Shown: positions 28,601-39,199 of the stretch, piece by piece | How positions within the stretch are numbered: position 1 is the first letter of the stretch | Layout: each line of letters starts with the position of its first letter | NCBI GenBank assembly: GCA_039096225.1 | Contig: JBBPEB010000028.1 | Coordinates: forward strand, 377,501-441,500 | Origin: Blastocystis sp. Blastoise | Lineage: Eukaryota > Sar > Bigyra > Opalinata > Blastocystidae | DNA length: 64,000 nt | Direction of reading: 5' to 3' | The notes under the pieces: model-generated | Databases searched by the model: none | Told to the model about the DNA's origin: nothing | Seen by the model: only the letters and a program-made list of their open reading frames with translations | Position numbers and translations under genes: made by a program

Positions 28601-31600
28601 GGCAGATTTATATCCTCCTGAAGGTATTACTCCTAATTATAATCAAATATATATTTATGATCAAGAAGAAGCTTTTCAACTTCGATCAAATAATCAATAT
28701 TATGATAATTTGAATACAGAAATAATGAGAGTATTACATAATTCATTATTAAATAATGAATTAATGAATGCTTTTAAGACATTACATGAAGAAGTAACTA
28801 CTGCTACAACTAATAATAATAATCTTCATATATCACAAGTAGATGTTTCATTAAAATTCAAAACATTACATTCAGATGATCAAAGAAGATATAATACTCC
28901 TTCTGCTTCTCATGAAATAGCACTTATTGTTCCTATTAATTCTATGGAAACATTTCCTCATACTGAATTTAGATGTTATCCAAGAATTCATCTTAATAAT
29001 AATACAAATCATATGAATATGAATGAAGAAATAAGACAACATTTTACAAGAATGAAATATGATAATCCATTTTGTGATCCTATGGTTTATCCTATATTTT
29101 ATCCCACAGGAATTCCATTATTTATTCTTGCATCTAAAAGTGAGTTAAGAAGAAATCCTAATTATATTCCAAGAAGAAATAATAATATAGAAATACATTC
29201 TCAAATCAATTCAAATACAATAGAAAATACTAATATTCAAGTAGAACAAATAGAGAGAGAATCTAATAGAAATAGTAGATATAATAATAGAAATCAATTA
29301 TTAGATAATGAAGAAGATGAAATAGATAATGAGGATAGAGAGTCTTCAAGACAAACTCATGATGATTTTTCAAAATCAATTACTTTATTAGCTAATTATC
29401 AACAATTTAATAATGAAGGATATCCTATAGATTTAATAGGAAATCCTGTATATGAGAAATCATCTTTTACATTAAAGGATTTTTATTCTTTTCTTTGTTT
29501 TCCTAGATCATTTCCTAATAAGAATTATTTCTTATCAGGAGGAAAATTATTCTTACAATATATTGTAGATGCTTATTCTAAAATAGAAGAACAACGATTA
29601 TCATTTATAGAAATGAATCAATCAAAATTAAGAGCAGAATCTTATAATGTATTACGACAATATAATCAAAGAAGAAGAGAACAAGTAATAGATGAAGAAG
29701 TAGCAAATGGAATAGGAAAACCTATTATATTAAATAGTGGTTTTGTAGGAGGACCAAGATATATGAAAGGAGCTTATTTAGATGCAATGACAATAGTAAG
29801 ATATTATGGTAAACCAGATTTTTTTATTACTTTTACATGTAATCCAAAATGGAAAGAAATAGTAGATAATTTATATCCTAATCAAGAAGCATGGGAAAGA
29901 CCTGATTTGGTTTGTAGAGTATTTGCAATTAAATTGAAATATTTATATCATTTATTAAAAGATGAGAATGTATTTGGTAAAGCACAAGCTATTACTTATA
30001 CTGTTGAATTTCAAAAGAGAGGATTACCTCATGCTCATATCTTATTGAATGTTGAACAACAAGATAAAATACATGATATTAATGAACTTGATTCTATTAT
30101 ATGTGCTTATCTTCCTGATGAAGAAAAGAATCCTAGATTATTTAAAATAGTAAGTACAATGAATATACATGGTCCTCATGTATCTAATTCTCCATGTTTA
30201 GATTCTCATGGAATATGTAAGAAAGGATTTCCTAAACCATTTCAAGAATGTACTACAATTCCTAATGATTCTTATCCTTTATATTTTAGACCAAATGATG
30301 GAAGAAAAGTAGTATTTCATCGTAATAATGGTGATTTAGAAGCTACTAATGAATATGTTGTTCCATATAATCCATATTTATCACTCAAATTAGAAGCACA
30401 TATTAATGTTGAAGCAGTTTATAGTTTACATACAGTAAAATATCTATATAAATATACAACAAAAGGTCATGATTCAATGAGAGCAGAATTATCAGCTTCT
30501 TCAAATGAAACAAATAATAATGAAGTTAAACAATATTTAGATGCAAGATATATATCATCAACTGAAGCAGTTTGGAGAATATTAGGCTTTCCTATAGTAC
30601 AATCAAATATAGCTGTTCAAATATTATTGATTCATGATGAGAATGATAAGAATATAGTATATACAGATGGTTCAGAAGAACAAGCAGAAGAAATACAAGG
30701 AAATAAATTATCTATGTTAGAAGCATATTTCAAAGTAAATGATGATTTAAATAATCATTTATATGTTCCTACTTTAGAAGAACCAGAGTTTATGACATAT
30801 GATATGTTTCCTCAATATTATACATGGTGTAAAGGAGAACATATATGGAAACCAAGACAAAAGAATTCGAAGACACTTGGAAGAATACCTTATATAAATC
30901 CAACTAATAAAGAAGCATTTTGTTTAAAATTATTATTAACTCATGTAAATAGACCAACAAGTTTTGAATCATTAAGAATATATGATCGAGAATTACCTTA
31001 TCCAACTTATGAAGGAGTATGTATAGCAAGAGGATTATTAGATGATACTAATGAATATAGACATATATTAGATGAAGTAATGCATGATTGTCATCCTTCT
31101 CAATTACGATTAGTATTTGCTTTATTATTTGTATATTATAATATTACTGATAAAGCAATGGATTTATGGAATGAATTTAAATATGAAATGATTTCTGATA
31201 TATATTATCAATATACAATAGATCATTTTACTATAAATGAACGTATTAATCATTCTCTTTCAACTGATCCTGATATTATTGATCAAGATCCTATTGTAAT
31301 CAATTATTGTTATCCAAGAGCTTTATATAATATCAAAACATTAATAGAATCAAATGGAGGTAAATATACTAATATGCCTACTATTCAATATACTTCACAT
31401 TTTAATCCTAATAGTGGTGTTTCAACATTAGAATTTTATGATTTTGATGTTGCACATAGAGAAGCAGAAAGAAATTATCAAATGTTAAATAGAGAACAAA
31501 AAGAAATATTTGATAGAATTATGGTATCTGTTAATAATACTCAACCTCATAATAATAATATGTTCTTTATTGATGGTCCTGGTGGAACTGGAAAAACATT

Positions 31601-33663
31601 CTTATATAATACTTTGATCAAGATGATTCGTACAAGAGAAAAATCTGTATTAGCTGTTGCATTCACAGGAATAGCAGCTACTTTATTATCAGGAGGAAGT
31701 ACTTCTCATTCTGTATTTGGATTACCACTTGATCTGAATGAAATGTCTATTTCACATATAACAAGAAGTAGTGCAAAAGCAAATGATTTAAGAAAAGCTG
31801 CTATTATTATTTGGGATGAAGCACCTATGGCTTCTATTTATGCTTTAGAAGTTCTTGATAATTTATTACATGATTTATTTAGTTCAATAGATTCTGAAGA
31901 TCCATGTCTTCAATATCCTTTTGTTGGTAAAACTATTGTTTTAGGTGGAGATTTTAGACAATGTTTACCAGTAGTTAAAAATGGAAATGAATCATCTACT
32001 GTTGGTGTATGTTTGAAAAGATTTAAATATTGGAATAATTTTATACAATGTCATTTAGTTCAGAATATGAGAGCAGATAGAGATGCTTTAGATTTTAAAG
32101 AATGGTTAATGAAAGTAGGAAATGGTGAACGATTAAATAATGAATCTGATTTGAATGATAATATTGTAGAAATACCTTCACAATGTATAAGTACAGAAAA
32201 TTTATATAAAGAGATATGGGAGAATATACTTCATAATAGAAATATTTTGTCAGAACAACATAGAAAAGATTTATCTGAGAATTGTATTTTATGTTGTACG
32301 AATGAAGATACTTTTGGTATAAATGAGAAAGTATTAGATTTAATACCTTCTTCAGAATCAGAAAAAATATATTATAGTTTTGATACTTTAGAAGATGAAA
32401 TAGTTAATGATTCTGAAAGAGCTGCTTATTCTCCTGAATTTCTTAATACTCTTCTTCCTCAAGGATTTCCTCCTCATAAATTAAGATTAAGAAAAGGATG
32501 TATTATTATGTTATTGAGAAATCTTAATATAAAGAAAGGTTTATGTAATGGAACAAGATTAGTTGTTCTTGAAACATTAAATAATGTTATTCGTGCTCAA
32601 TTATTAAATAAACCAGATAATTTATTACCTGGTGAAGATATTGTATTTATTCCAAGAATTAGTTTAATTACTTCAGATGATTCACTTCCTACTAAGATGA
32701 GAAGAAAACAATTTCCTGTTCGATTAGCTTTTGCTATGACTATTAATAAATCACAAGGTCAAACATTTAAAAATGTTGGATTATATTTAAAGAGACCTGT
32801 ATTTAGTCATGGTCAGTTATATGTTGCTTTTAGTAGAGTTCGTTCTTTTAATGGTTTACATATTTATGCTGAAAATTGTAATAATAATAATCAAGGACAT
32901 CTTAGTAAAGACTATCCTAATAAGGTATTTACGACTAATTGTATTTTTGATGGAGTTTTAAATTAGTTATTGTTTTATTTATTGTTATTCTATTGTTTGA
33001 TTACTTTTATATTTTATTCTTTGTTTACATAATTTTTTTTTATTTGTTATTTTTCGCTTTTCAATTTTTATTTGTTGTTTTTAAAAGTTAAATATAAAAT
33101 ATTCTATTGTTTTGTTAAACTTATATACCAAAAACTAAAACTAGATATTCTAAAAATAAAACTCAAGCGTAGGCCTGCGTAGGCAGGCCGTGAAACGCTT
33201 GTATATATTATTATATTATTATATTATTATATTTTTATAATATTATATTATTAAAATATTATATTATTATAATATTATATTATTATATTATTATATTATT
33301 ATATTATTATATTATTATATTATTATATTATTATATTATTATATTATTATATTATTATATTATTATATTATTACAGGTACAACTAATATAAATCAAGAGA
33401 AATTTCTAAATGTTGTTGCAATTATAGAACATAAGCCATATTTGTATTGCATATATAATGTTACATATTGTGGTGAGACATCAGATTCAATTGCATATGT
33501 TATATATGACTGTATGCTAAGAATAGGTGTGAATAAAGTCAAGGGAATAGTGTCTGATAATTGTGCCGCTAATATATCAAGTCGTGAAAAACTTATTGAA
33601 AAAATCAGAAACGCTCAGAATCAATTAAGAAATAATAGTTCACAGATACCACAATATGAACCA

Positions 33664-33694
<31 letters not shown>

Positions 33695-34861
33695 ATTGCT
33701 TTCATTATTTATATTAATTTATTTATACATATCGTTATTAGTTAAATTATTTATATATATGTAGACACCAAAACTGATGATATGTCTAATGAAAATATAC
33801 TGCCATTAGTTTCTTGTCATGATTCTTTCTGTAATAATATTAACGAATTGTATTTTTTTGGATGTGCTTCACATATGGGAGAGCTGTTACTAGGTGACTT
33901 TATTAGTTCTGAAGACTTTCCTAGACACTATTATTCCCCAATGAATATAGTTAATAAAGTTAATGCTATTTCTATATATTTTAAATATCATGTTGCTGAT
34001 AGAGTTGAATTATGTATTGAAGCTGGTCATAACTATTGTGATAATACTCCTAAATTGTATTGCCCGACCAGATGGTGGTCAGAGTACTCTTCATTAAAAT
34101 GGCTACTTGATCATAAAGATCAATTGCAAAATTATGGATCCAAACATAAAGAAGAAAAAAATAAAGATTTTATTATTAGTCTAAACGATAATTCATTTTG
34201 GAAGTCTTGTGTTTCTATATTTGATATTCTAGTTATATGTAAAAATTCTGTTGAAAAGCTTGAAGCTAATGGATCTTCAATTTCAGATGTCTACTTTTAT
34301 TATAAACAGTTTATACATGTTAGTAATGAATCTATGTATAAGGAAATATTTGATAGGTGTTTATCCAAAAGAAAATACTTTTATACTCACCAATTGTACA
34401 TTTTGGCATATTACCTTAATATTCAACATAAAAATGAAATAATAAATAATCCAGATGATGTGCAAGCTATAATGGAATATTTACAAGAATCAGATAATAG
34501 AGAGTTGTATTCATCATTTCTTAATTATGCACATAATGATGGAGTTTTCATACAAAATCAAATTATCAACTGCCTAAATTATAATAACAATAAGATGTAC
34601 TGGCAGACTGTAAATTTCTTTGAGAAGAGCTTGTCTTCTCTAGCATTGCTACTTGATGATGCTCCTTCGTCGAGTGGTTTTTCCGAGAGAGTATGGTCAC
34701 AGTTACTTCTTGTTCAAACTAAGCTTAGAAACCGTTTAAGTTTCAGTAAAACTGCAAAAATATTATTCATAAGATGTAATCTTCCATATGTTGATTCTTC
34801 TGAGTCTTCATTCATGAACAGTGATAATATCGATATTGATGAGCTTTTTAATCCCGAATAG
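10198..34861 (+). CDS. hAT-type (DUF659) transposase-like gene with a 22.6-kb intron
   Basis: Exons 10198-10546, 10585-10770, 33377-33667 and 33765-34861 total 1923 nt, an open 640-aa frame; all three introns are phase 1. The N terminus has a C2H-like zinc-finger segment (YTCPICSMKHLRNF...H). Then comes the DUF659 block with KLPKRHSLSNRHLD and YLSFDG joined across the giant intron to TTNINQEKFLNVVAI. The RNase-H-like core follows (VKGIVSDNCAANIS, FFGCASHMGELLL, CPTRWWSEYSSL) and a C-terminal region with SSSGFSERVWSQ. Established family knowledge makes this a cut-and-paste transposase or a domesticated relative. A Helitron-like element occupies 10773-33201, two bases after the donor GT. Without it the intron is 177 bp. 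Whether the long intron is still spliced is unknown. ATG 10198 is preferred over 10159 because the extra residues are hydrophobic and lie before the conserved part. Confidence 0.75.
16001..16219 (-). CDS. 72-codon frame conserved in the element family (element 2)
   Basis: Antisense to the element. It starts MKDKKHSLNN, has a hydrophobic middle (IKIFLPILTLL) and ends KSDLNLLT. Start, stop and length match the copies in elements 3 and 4. It may simply reflect recent shared ancestry, and no family is recognised. Confidence 0.2.
   Translation of the reverse strand: MKDKKHSLNNNNFVFSDIKTYYTVLETIKIFLPILTLLSNSQPCLIKLIFNILYSIISLFIIIIKSDLNLLT
19238..19456 (-). CDS. 72-codon frame conserved in the element family (element 3)
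   Basis: Same length and ends as the frame at 16001, with a handful of substitutions and no frameshift. Coding status is unproven. Confidence 0.2.
   Translation of the reverse strand: MKDKKHSLNYNIFVFSDKKTYYTVLETIKIFLPILTFLSNSQPHLIRLIFNILYSIMTLFFIIIKSDLNLLT
19860..19896 (+). repeat. 3' terminal two-stem hairpin of element 3
   Basis: A 37-bp GC-rich unit: outer stem CAAGCGT / ACGCTTG, inner stem GGCTGGC / GCCAGTC with a GTA loop, and an asymmetric internal loop carrying GTGA. It ends exactly where element 2 sequence resumes. Confidence 0.8.
20204..20467 (+). repeat. (AAATAG)n hexamer array in element 2
   Basis: About 43 near-perfect AAATAG units. The matching TTTCTA array lies in element 4 at the homologous position. 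Long Leu-Phe or Ile-Ser frames across it are artefacts. Confidence 0.95.
20845..20881 (+). repeat. 3' terminal two-stem hairpin of element 2
   Basis: Identical in sequence to the hairpin at 19860. Similarity between element 2 and inverted element 4 stops at its outer edge, which marks it as the element terminus. Confidence 0.82.
21059..32966 (+). CDS. Helitron Rep-helicase (HUH/Y2 replicase plus PIF1-like helicase)
   Basis: Rolling-circle transposase of the element. The main exon 28096-32966 is open for 1623 codons. Counting from the ATG at 28149: SFTLKDFYSFLCFPRSF (Helitron N-terminal region), FFITFTCNPKWKEI, HUH motif QKRGLPHAHIL (about residue 628) and the two-tyrosine motif YLYKYTTKGHD (about 765). 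The PIF1-type helicase follows, with Walker A DGPGGTGKTF (about 1145), Walker B IIWDEAPMA (about 1222), LGGDFRQCLPV, and a C-terminal INKSQGQTF...GQLYVAFSRVRS. No endonuclease, OTU or RPA domain is seen. Upstream exons join in phase 1 (21059-21083, 21174-21587, 21642-21689, 21735-21782, about 22415-22576, 22694-22840, 26675-26881, 27115-27864, 27926-28015), giving a Ser/Asn/acid-rich extension. Joins between 21858 and 22415 are unresolved. Key motifs are intact, so it may be active. Confidence 0.88.
21642..21782 (+). repeat. Duplicated 48-nt symmetric exons in the Rep-helicase 5' part
   Basis: Exons 21642-21689 and 21735-21782 are both 48 nt and phase 1-1, and encode related peptides sharing the pattern DT...KV..N.EIP. 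This looks like a tandem exon duplication. Confidence 0.6.
22971..26530 (+). repeat. 40-bp tandem array, 89 copies, within a Rep-helicase intron
   Basis: Exactly 89 units of 40 bp, each starting TGATTATTCATCC. By eye every unit is identical except for a three-base slot just before the unit's final G, which reads ACT (35), CCC (30) or CCT (24). No other variant was seen. All frames are closed. The array lies in a 3.8-kb intron (22841-26674) whose flanking exons join in frame (VNC-G-ASDGHNK). It is a variant minisatellite, not a CRISPR: there are no unique spacers. Confidence 0.97.
33164..33201 (+). repeat. 3' terminal two-stem hairpin of the autonomous element 1
   Basis: A 38-bp variant located 198 bp after the helicase stop. 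The outer stem is the same, but the inner stem is GGCCTGC / GCAGGCC with a GTAG loop: several bases change on both sides and pairing is kept. Confidence 0.82.
33202..33376 (+). repeat. Remainder of the interrupted hAT intron (ATT-rich repeat)
   Basis: A run of ATATTATT-type repeats ending TTATTACAG, just before hAT exon 3. Joined to the GT at 10771-10772 it would make a typical GT-AG intron of 177 bp. Confidence 0.75.
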
Positions 34862-34958
34862 ACAATATTTAATAATACTCTTAACTTTCCATATAAATAT
34901 TCTCCCAATTCTTATTTTATTTTATTTTATTTTTCATTATTTATGTAATAAATGTATA

Positions 34959-34995
34959 CAAGCGTTTCACGACTGGCTACGCCAGCCTACGCTTG
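34959..34995 (-). repeat. 3' terminal two-stem hairpin of element 4
   Basis: Exact reverse complement of the 20845 hairpin. It forms the left edge of the inverted element. Confidence 0.82.
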
Positions 34996-35372
34996 AGTTT
35001 TGATAGTTGTCATCTCTTAATTGTTATATTTTATGTTGGTTTTTTTTTAAATATTATGTTTATTTTTATGTTTTTGTTATTCATTTCTATTTTTTTATTT
35101 TTAGGATGAAGACTATTTCATATTTTATAAATTATTATTTCAATTGTTTTAGTTGTTATCTTCTATTGTTTAGTTATTAGTTTAGTATATTCTAAATAAT
35201 TTAATTCACACTTTATTCATAATTCCTATTTAACATTTTATATTACATTTTTTGAGTAGTATTTCCTTTTTTATTTAGTATCATTTTAGCTATTTTTATT
35301 ATTGATTATATATATTTATTGTTTATTAATAATAATTGATTAGCTCTTATATTTTATTTTTAATCTTATTCA

Positions 35373-35680
35373 TATTTCTATTTCAATTTAGATTTCAATT
35401 TCTATTTCTATTTCTATTTCTATTTCTATTTCTATTTCTATTTCTATTTCTATTTCTATTTCTATTTCTATTTCTATTTCTATTTCTATTTCTATTTCTA
35501 TTTCTATTTCTATTTCTATTTCTATTTCTATTTCTATTTCTATTTCTATTTCTATTTCTATTTCTATTTCTATTTCTATTTCTATTTCTATTTCTATTTC
35601 TATTTCTATTTAGATTTCTATTTAGATTTCTATTTCTATTTCTATTTCTATTTCTATTTAGATTTCTATTTAGATTTAAA
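35373..35680 (-). repeat. (AAATAG)n hexamer array in element 4
   Basis: Reverse complement of the element 2 array, with interruptions (TTTAGA variants) clustered at both edges, so the two arrays have diverged in length and purity since the copies separated. Confidence 0.95.
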
Positions 35681-36661
35681 TTTATATTTTAGTTTTCTAT
35701 ATTAATTCACTTTTCTTTGTTAATTTATTTATAACTGTTTTTGTAATTATAAATTCATTTAGTTTTATAAATATTTTATACTTTAAACAATATTATTATG
35801 ATTATAAAATATTTTTTCTTTTAAAACTTATTATTATCAGTTATTTCTTATCTTTAAGAATTTATTTTTTATTTTTAATTATTCTATATAATTATTATTA
35901 TGAGAAAGAACTTACTCTTTTGTCTAAAAAATATTATTTATTCTTTTATAAATTTTCTCATATATTATTTTATTCCATTTTAAATTATTATCATTTTTAT
36001 CTCTATTTGATTTTTTATATTCTATCATTTCTTTTTATATATACTATTATATATATATATTTAATATTTTATTATACCCCTTTTCTTATTAATAAATGTT
36101 TAATTATATGTAATAGTTACTATATTTTAATACTATCAGATTCAAATGTTTATAATATTATTATTTTTTATTACTCCTATTTCAATTTGGATTTAAAAAA
36201 ATATATATATATTTTTAATAATTAAAATATATATATTATTCTATATAATCGATAATAACTCATAGAGTTCTTTCTAAATATTTATCATATATAGAATTTC
36301 TTTTATAAAAGAAAAAAAGAATTATTTTTAAAAATTATCTATTCATTTTTTATAATGTTTTCAAAATCATTTCATTAAATGAAACGAAAAACTAAATATA
36401 AACCAAAAATTACATTCTATATCATAAATAGATTTAGTACTTTAAAAACTGTAACTATCATACATAAAATATAGTTTATAAAACAAATGAGTTATTTTAA
36501 AAAAACTCTAAAAGACTTTAACGTTTTGAAATACACATATCCACTTTTATTTTAACTAATTTTATGCTAATATACATATATATTTAATTTATTATTTTAA
36601 TTTATAAAAAGTAACTTGAATTTCATTTGTTTAAAGTCACAATTACAAAAAATGAGTTCTT

Positions 36662-36880
36662 TTGAAAGATAAAAAACATTCTTTAAACAATAATATTTTT
36701 GTATTTAGTGACAAAAAAACGTATTATACTGTTTTAGAAACAATTAAAATCTTTTTACCCATTCTAACATTCCTATCAAACAGTCAACTACATTTAATTA
36801 AACTAATTTTTAATATTTTATATTCTATAATAAGTCTATTTATTATTTTTATAAAAAGTGACTTGAATCTCTTGACTTAA
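36662..36880 (+). CDS. 72-codon frame conserved in the element family (element 4)
   Basis: Third copy of the frame (element 4 is inverted, so this is again antisense to the element). Full length and uninterrupted; coding status is unproven. Confidence 0.2.
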   Translation: MKDKKHSLNNNIFVFSDKKTYYTVLETIKIFLPILTFLSNSQLHLIKLIFNILYSIISLFIIFIKSDLNLLT

Positions 36881-39199
36881 CTATTGTAATTCTAAAGAAT
36901 CAAATTTTTAAACAACTTAAAATGTTTATTTATTGTAGATTTTAATATAAAATACTCCAAAAACACTCAATACTTTCTTATTCTAACCATTTTTTTAAAA
37001 TAGACTCATTTTAACATTTTGGTCAAACACACAACCACCTTTATTTCAAACAATTCTTTTATTATTATAAACATTAAACACTCTAATACTCATTTTTACA
37101 AAAAGTGACTTGAATCTCTTCACTTAAGACAGTCAAACAGACAATTCAAAATTATTTTACCCTTTAAACTCATTATAAAGTGATAATATTTATAGAATTG
37201 TCCTAATATGTGGTTTAGGACATATTGAACTACTTTTTATAAAATTATGAGCCAACATGTGCATATACTCATTCACTCGTCAACTCCACTTTTGACCATT
37301 TTTTTGAGATATGCAATACATATAAGGTCTAGTTTTCAAATATGTAAAAATTAATTGTCAAATATGAATTTGATTTGTCAACTTTCAGAAAATTTTTAGA
37401 AAAACGATTTTTCAATTTTCAGTTTTTTAACATGTTATACTATTGACTCTACTGAACTCATTTTTTTATTAATTTCAAATATTAAAAATAATATAATTAA
37501 TATATCTTATTCTATGTATTTATTTGTTAAAATTATATAAAATAATAAAATATTGACTGAGAAATTAATGTTATAAAGTATACCCTTTTTTCAAAAAATA
37601 ATTTTTTTATGTTTTTCATATATAATTTTTTATCTCAAAAGTTATTATATATTTTGATAAGATTTTTATCAATATATAAACTATAGGTTGTCTAGTTTAT
37701 ATATAAGTTTTATTTATTTTTTAAAAATTAATATTGATGGAGAAATTGTCAAAATAAACTATAGTATCAAAAATGTTTTCTTTTTTTAAACGATTTATTT
37801 CACTAATTAAAGACAATTAAAAACTTATTTATTTATTTTAAGCTTATTTATGACATATACAACTCATAAAGACTCATAACTAACTTTTTAAAACAAACAT
37901 TGTCTGTATCAGTTCAACATGTTGTCTTAACTTTTTCAAATAAGTGATATATAGTATCCATGAGTGGTTCTAAACACATATTAAAACGTTTTAAGAGTTT
38001 ATTGAGTTAACATTGTCTGGTGATCTGTTGTTAAAGTCTTTTAAAAACAAAATAAAATTGTAAAATATGTTTATTTTGGTATGTAGTTTTTAAATATAAA
38101 GTAAAATGTCAAATAAAATTGTTAATGATGAAAATATAAACAAAAAACAAATGAAAACTTTTTAAGAAAATTTTTTGAAAGTCATTTTTTATTGAGTTCA
38201 ACTATTGACTCTTGTCACCTGAGTTTTCAATTAATTAAAAAAATGAAAAATATGTATCTGCTATGACATGTCTAGTTTCTAAATATGTTTTAACTTTTTT
38301 ATTTTATTAAGAATTGATTGAGAAATCACAATAACAAACTATACCCTTTTTTGAAAATTTTCATTTTTATGTTTTTCATATAAATGAATGTTTCTCAGTC
38401 AATATTCAATATTTAGATAAAATAAAAAATATGTATCTGCAATAGCTTATCTTAATTATAATTATACTTTTATTTTTAAAAAATACCCAAAACTCAAGGA
38501 GAAAGACGAATAACAAACTATACTATCAAAACATCAAAATTTCTATTATCAAATATTTTCTTATTAAAACTTTTTAAACAACTAAAAGACATATTTCTGA
38601 CATGTATTGATTCAAAATCACTTGAATAAACTCAAATAAGTTTATAAAGAAGGAATGTGTTGGATATCAGTTTGTCTTTTGTTGTTATTTAAAGGAATTA
38701 TTGTTGTTTCAGAGTAGTTGAGGTCAGTATCATTGCATATAAAATGGTTTTAGAGTTTATAGTTAGTGATGTGTGTATTGATATGTTGTCAACTTCTAAA
38801 TATAAACAAATTTACCCGTCAAAACTATTTATTAGACTAACCCGTCAATAAAAGTCAATTTTATAAAAATAAATATAAAGAATGTGAGTAGATATAGAAA
38901 AAATAAGAAAACAATAAAAAATAAAAAACGAAAAATAAGTGTTTTTATAAAAATGAAAAATATTGGATAAAATAGAAATAATCCAATAATTTTGGTTAAA
39001 ATTTTGTGCGAAAATGGTTTTTTGCGTTTTTTAGCCAGAAATTTAGAGTTTTCGAAAAATTTCTTTAACAGTCATTTTCAGAATTGTGTTCCGGTTTTTA
39101 TGATGTTATTTTTATTTTATAAAAGTTAATAACAAAGTCAATAAATGTGAAAGTGTGTGAGACACCGTACGCTACATGAACTAAATTAAGGATATTAAT

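Larger units (their letters stand above)
10773..33201 (+). mobile_element. Autonomous Helitron-like element (element 1), interrupted
   Basis: Starts ATTAATATCC at 10773 and ends with the GC-rich hairpin at 33164-33201. It is split by element 2, so its own sequence is 10773-13681 plus 20882-33201, about 15.2 kb. It carries the Rep-helicase gene and the 40-bp array. It was inserted between T (10772) and T (33202) in a hAT intron, with no visible target duplication. The first 2 kb or so are homologous to the non-autonomous copies. T/T insertion, lack of duplication, a 3' hairpin and the Rep-helicase fit Helitron relatives of the Helitron2/Helentron type. The boundaries are inferred from shared ends and from restoration of the interrupted intron. 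Confidence 0.75.
34959..39199 (-). mobile_element. Non-autonomous Helitron-like element (element 4), inverted
   Basis: Reads on the minus strand from ATTAATATCC (39199-39190) to the hairpin (34995-34959), 4241 bp. Nearly identical to element 2 in its last kilobase and clearly homologous throughout. It is uninterrupted, which makes it the reference for the nesting. It lies just downstream of the hAT stop codon (34861). Flanks on its strand end in T and begin with T, again without duplication. With element 2 it forms an inverted pair, but the insertion history explains this better than one large element with terminal inverted repeats. Confidence 0.78.

Noticed and set aside
33164-33201. Hammerhead-type ribozyme
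   Set aside because: GAAAC next to a closing stem is present, but the CUGANGA box is missing and the internal loop is too small.
35920-36225. 101-codon hydrophobic frame in element 4
   Set aside because: Very Phe/Ile/Tyr-rich, not conserved in element 3 where this segment is absent, and typical of T-rich noncoding DNA.
16918-39199. One giant transposon bounded by about 4-kb terminal inverted repeats
   Set aside because: The two arms are better explained as independent insertions of one family. Each has its own 5' start, 3' hairpin and T/T site, and hAT exons 3 and 4 lie between the arms while exons 1 and 2 lie outside.
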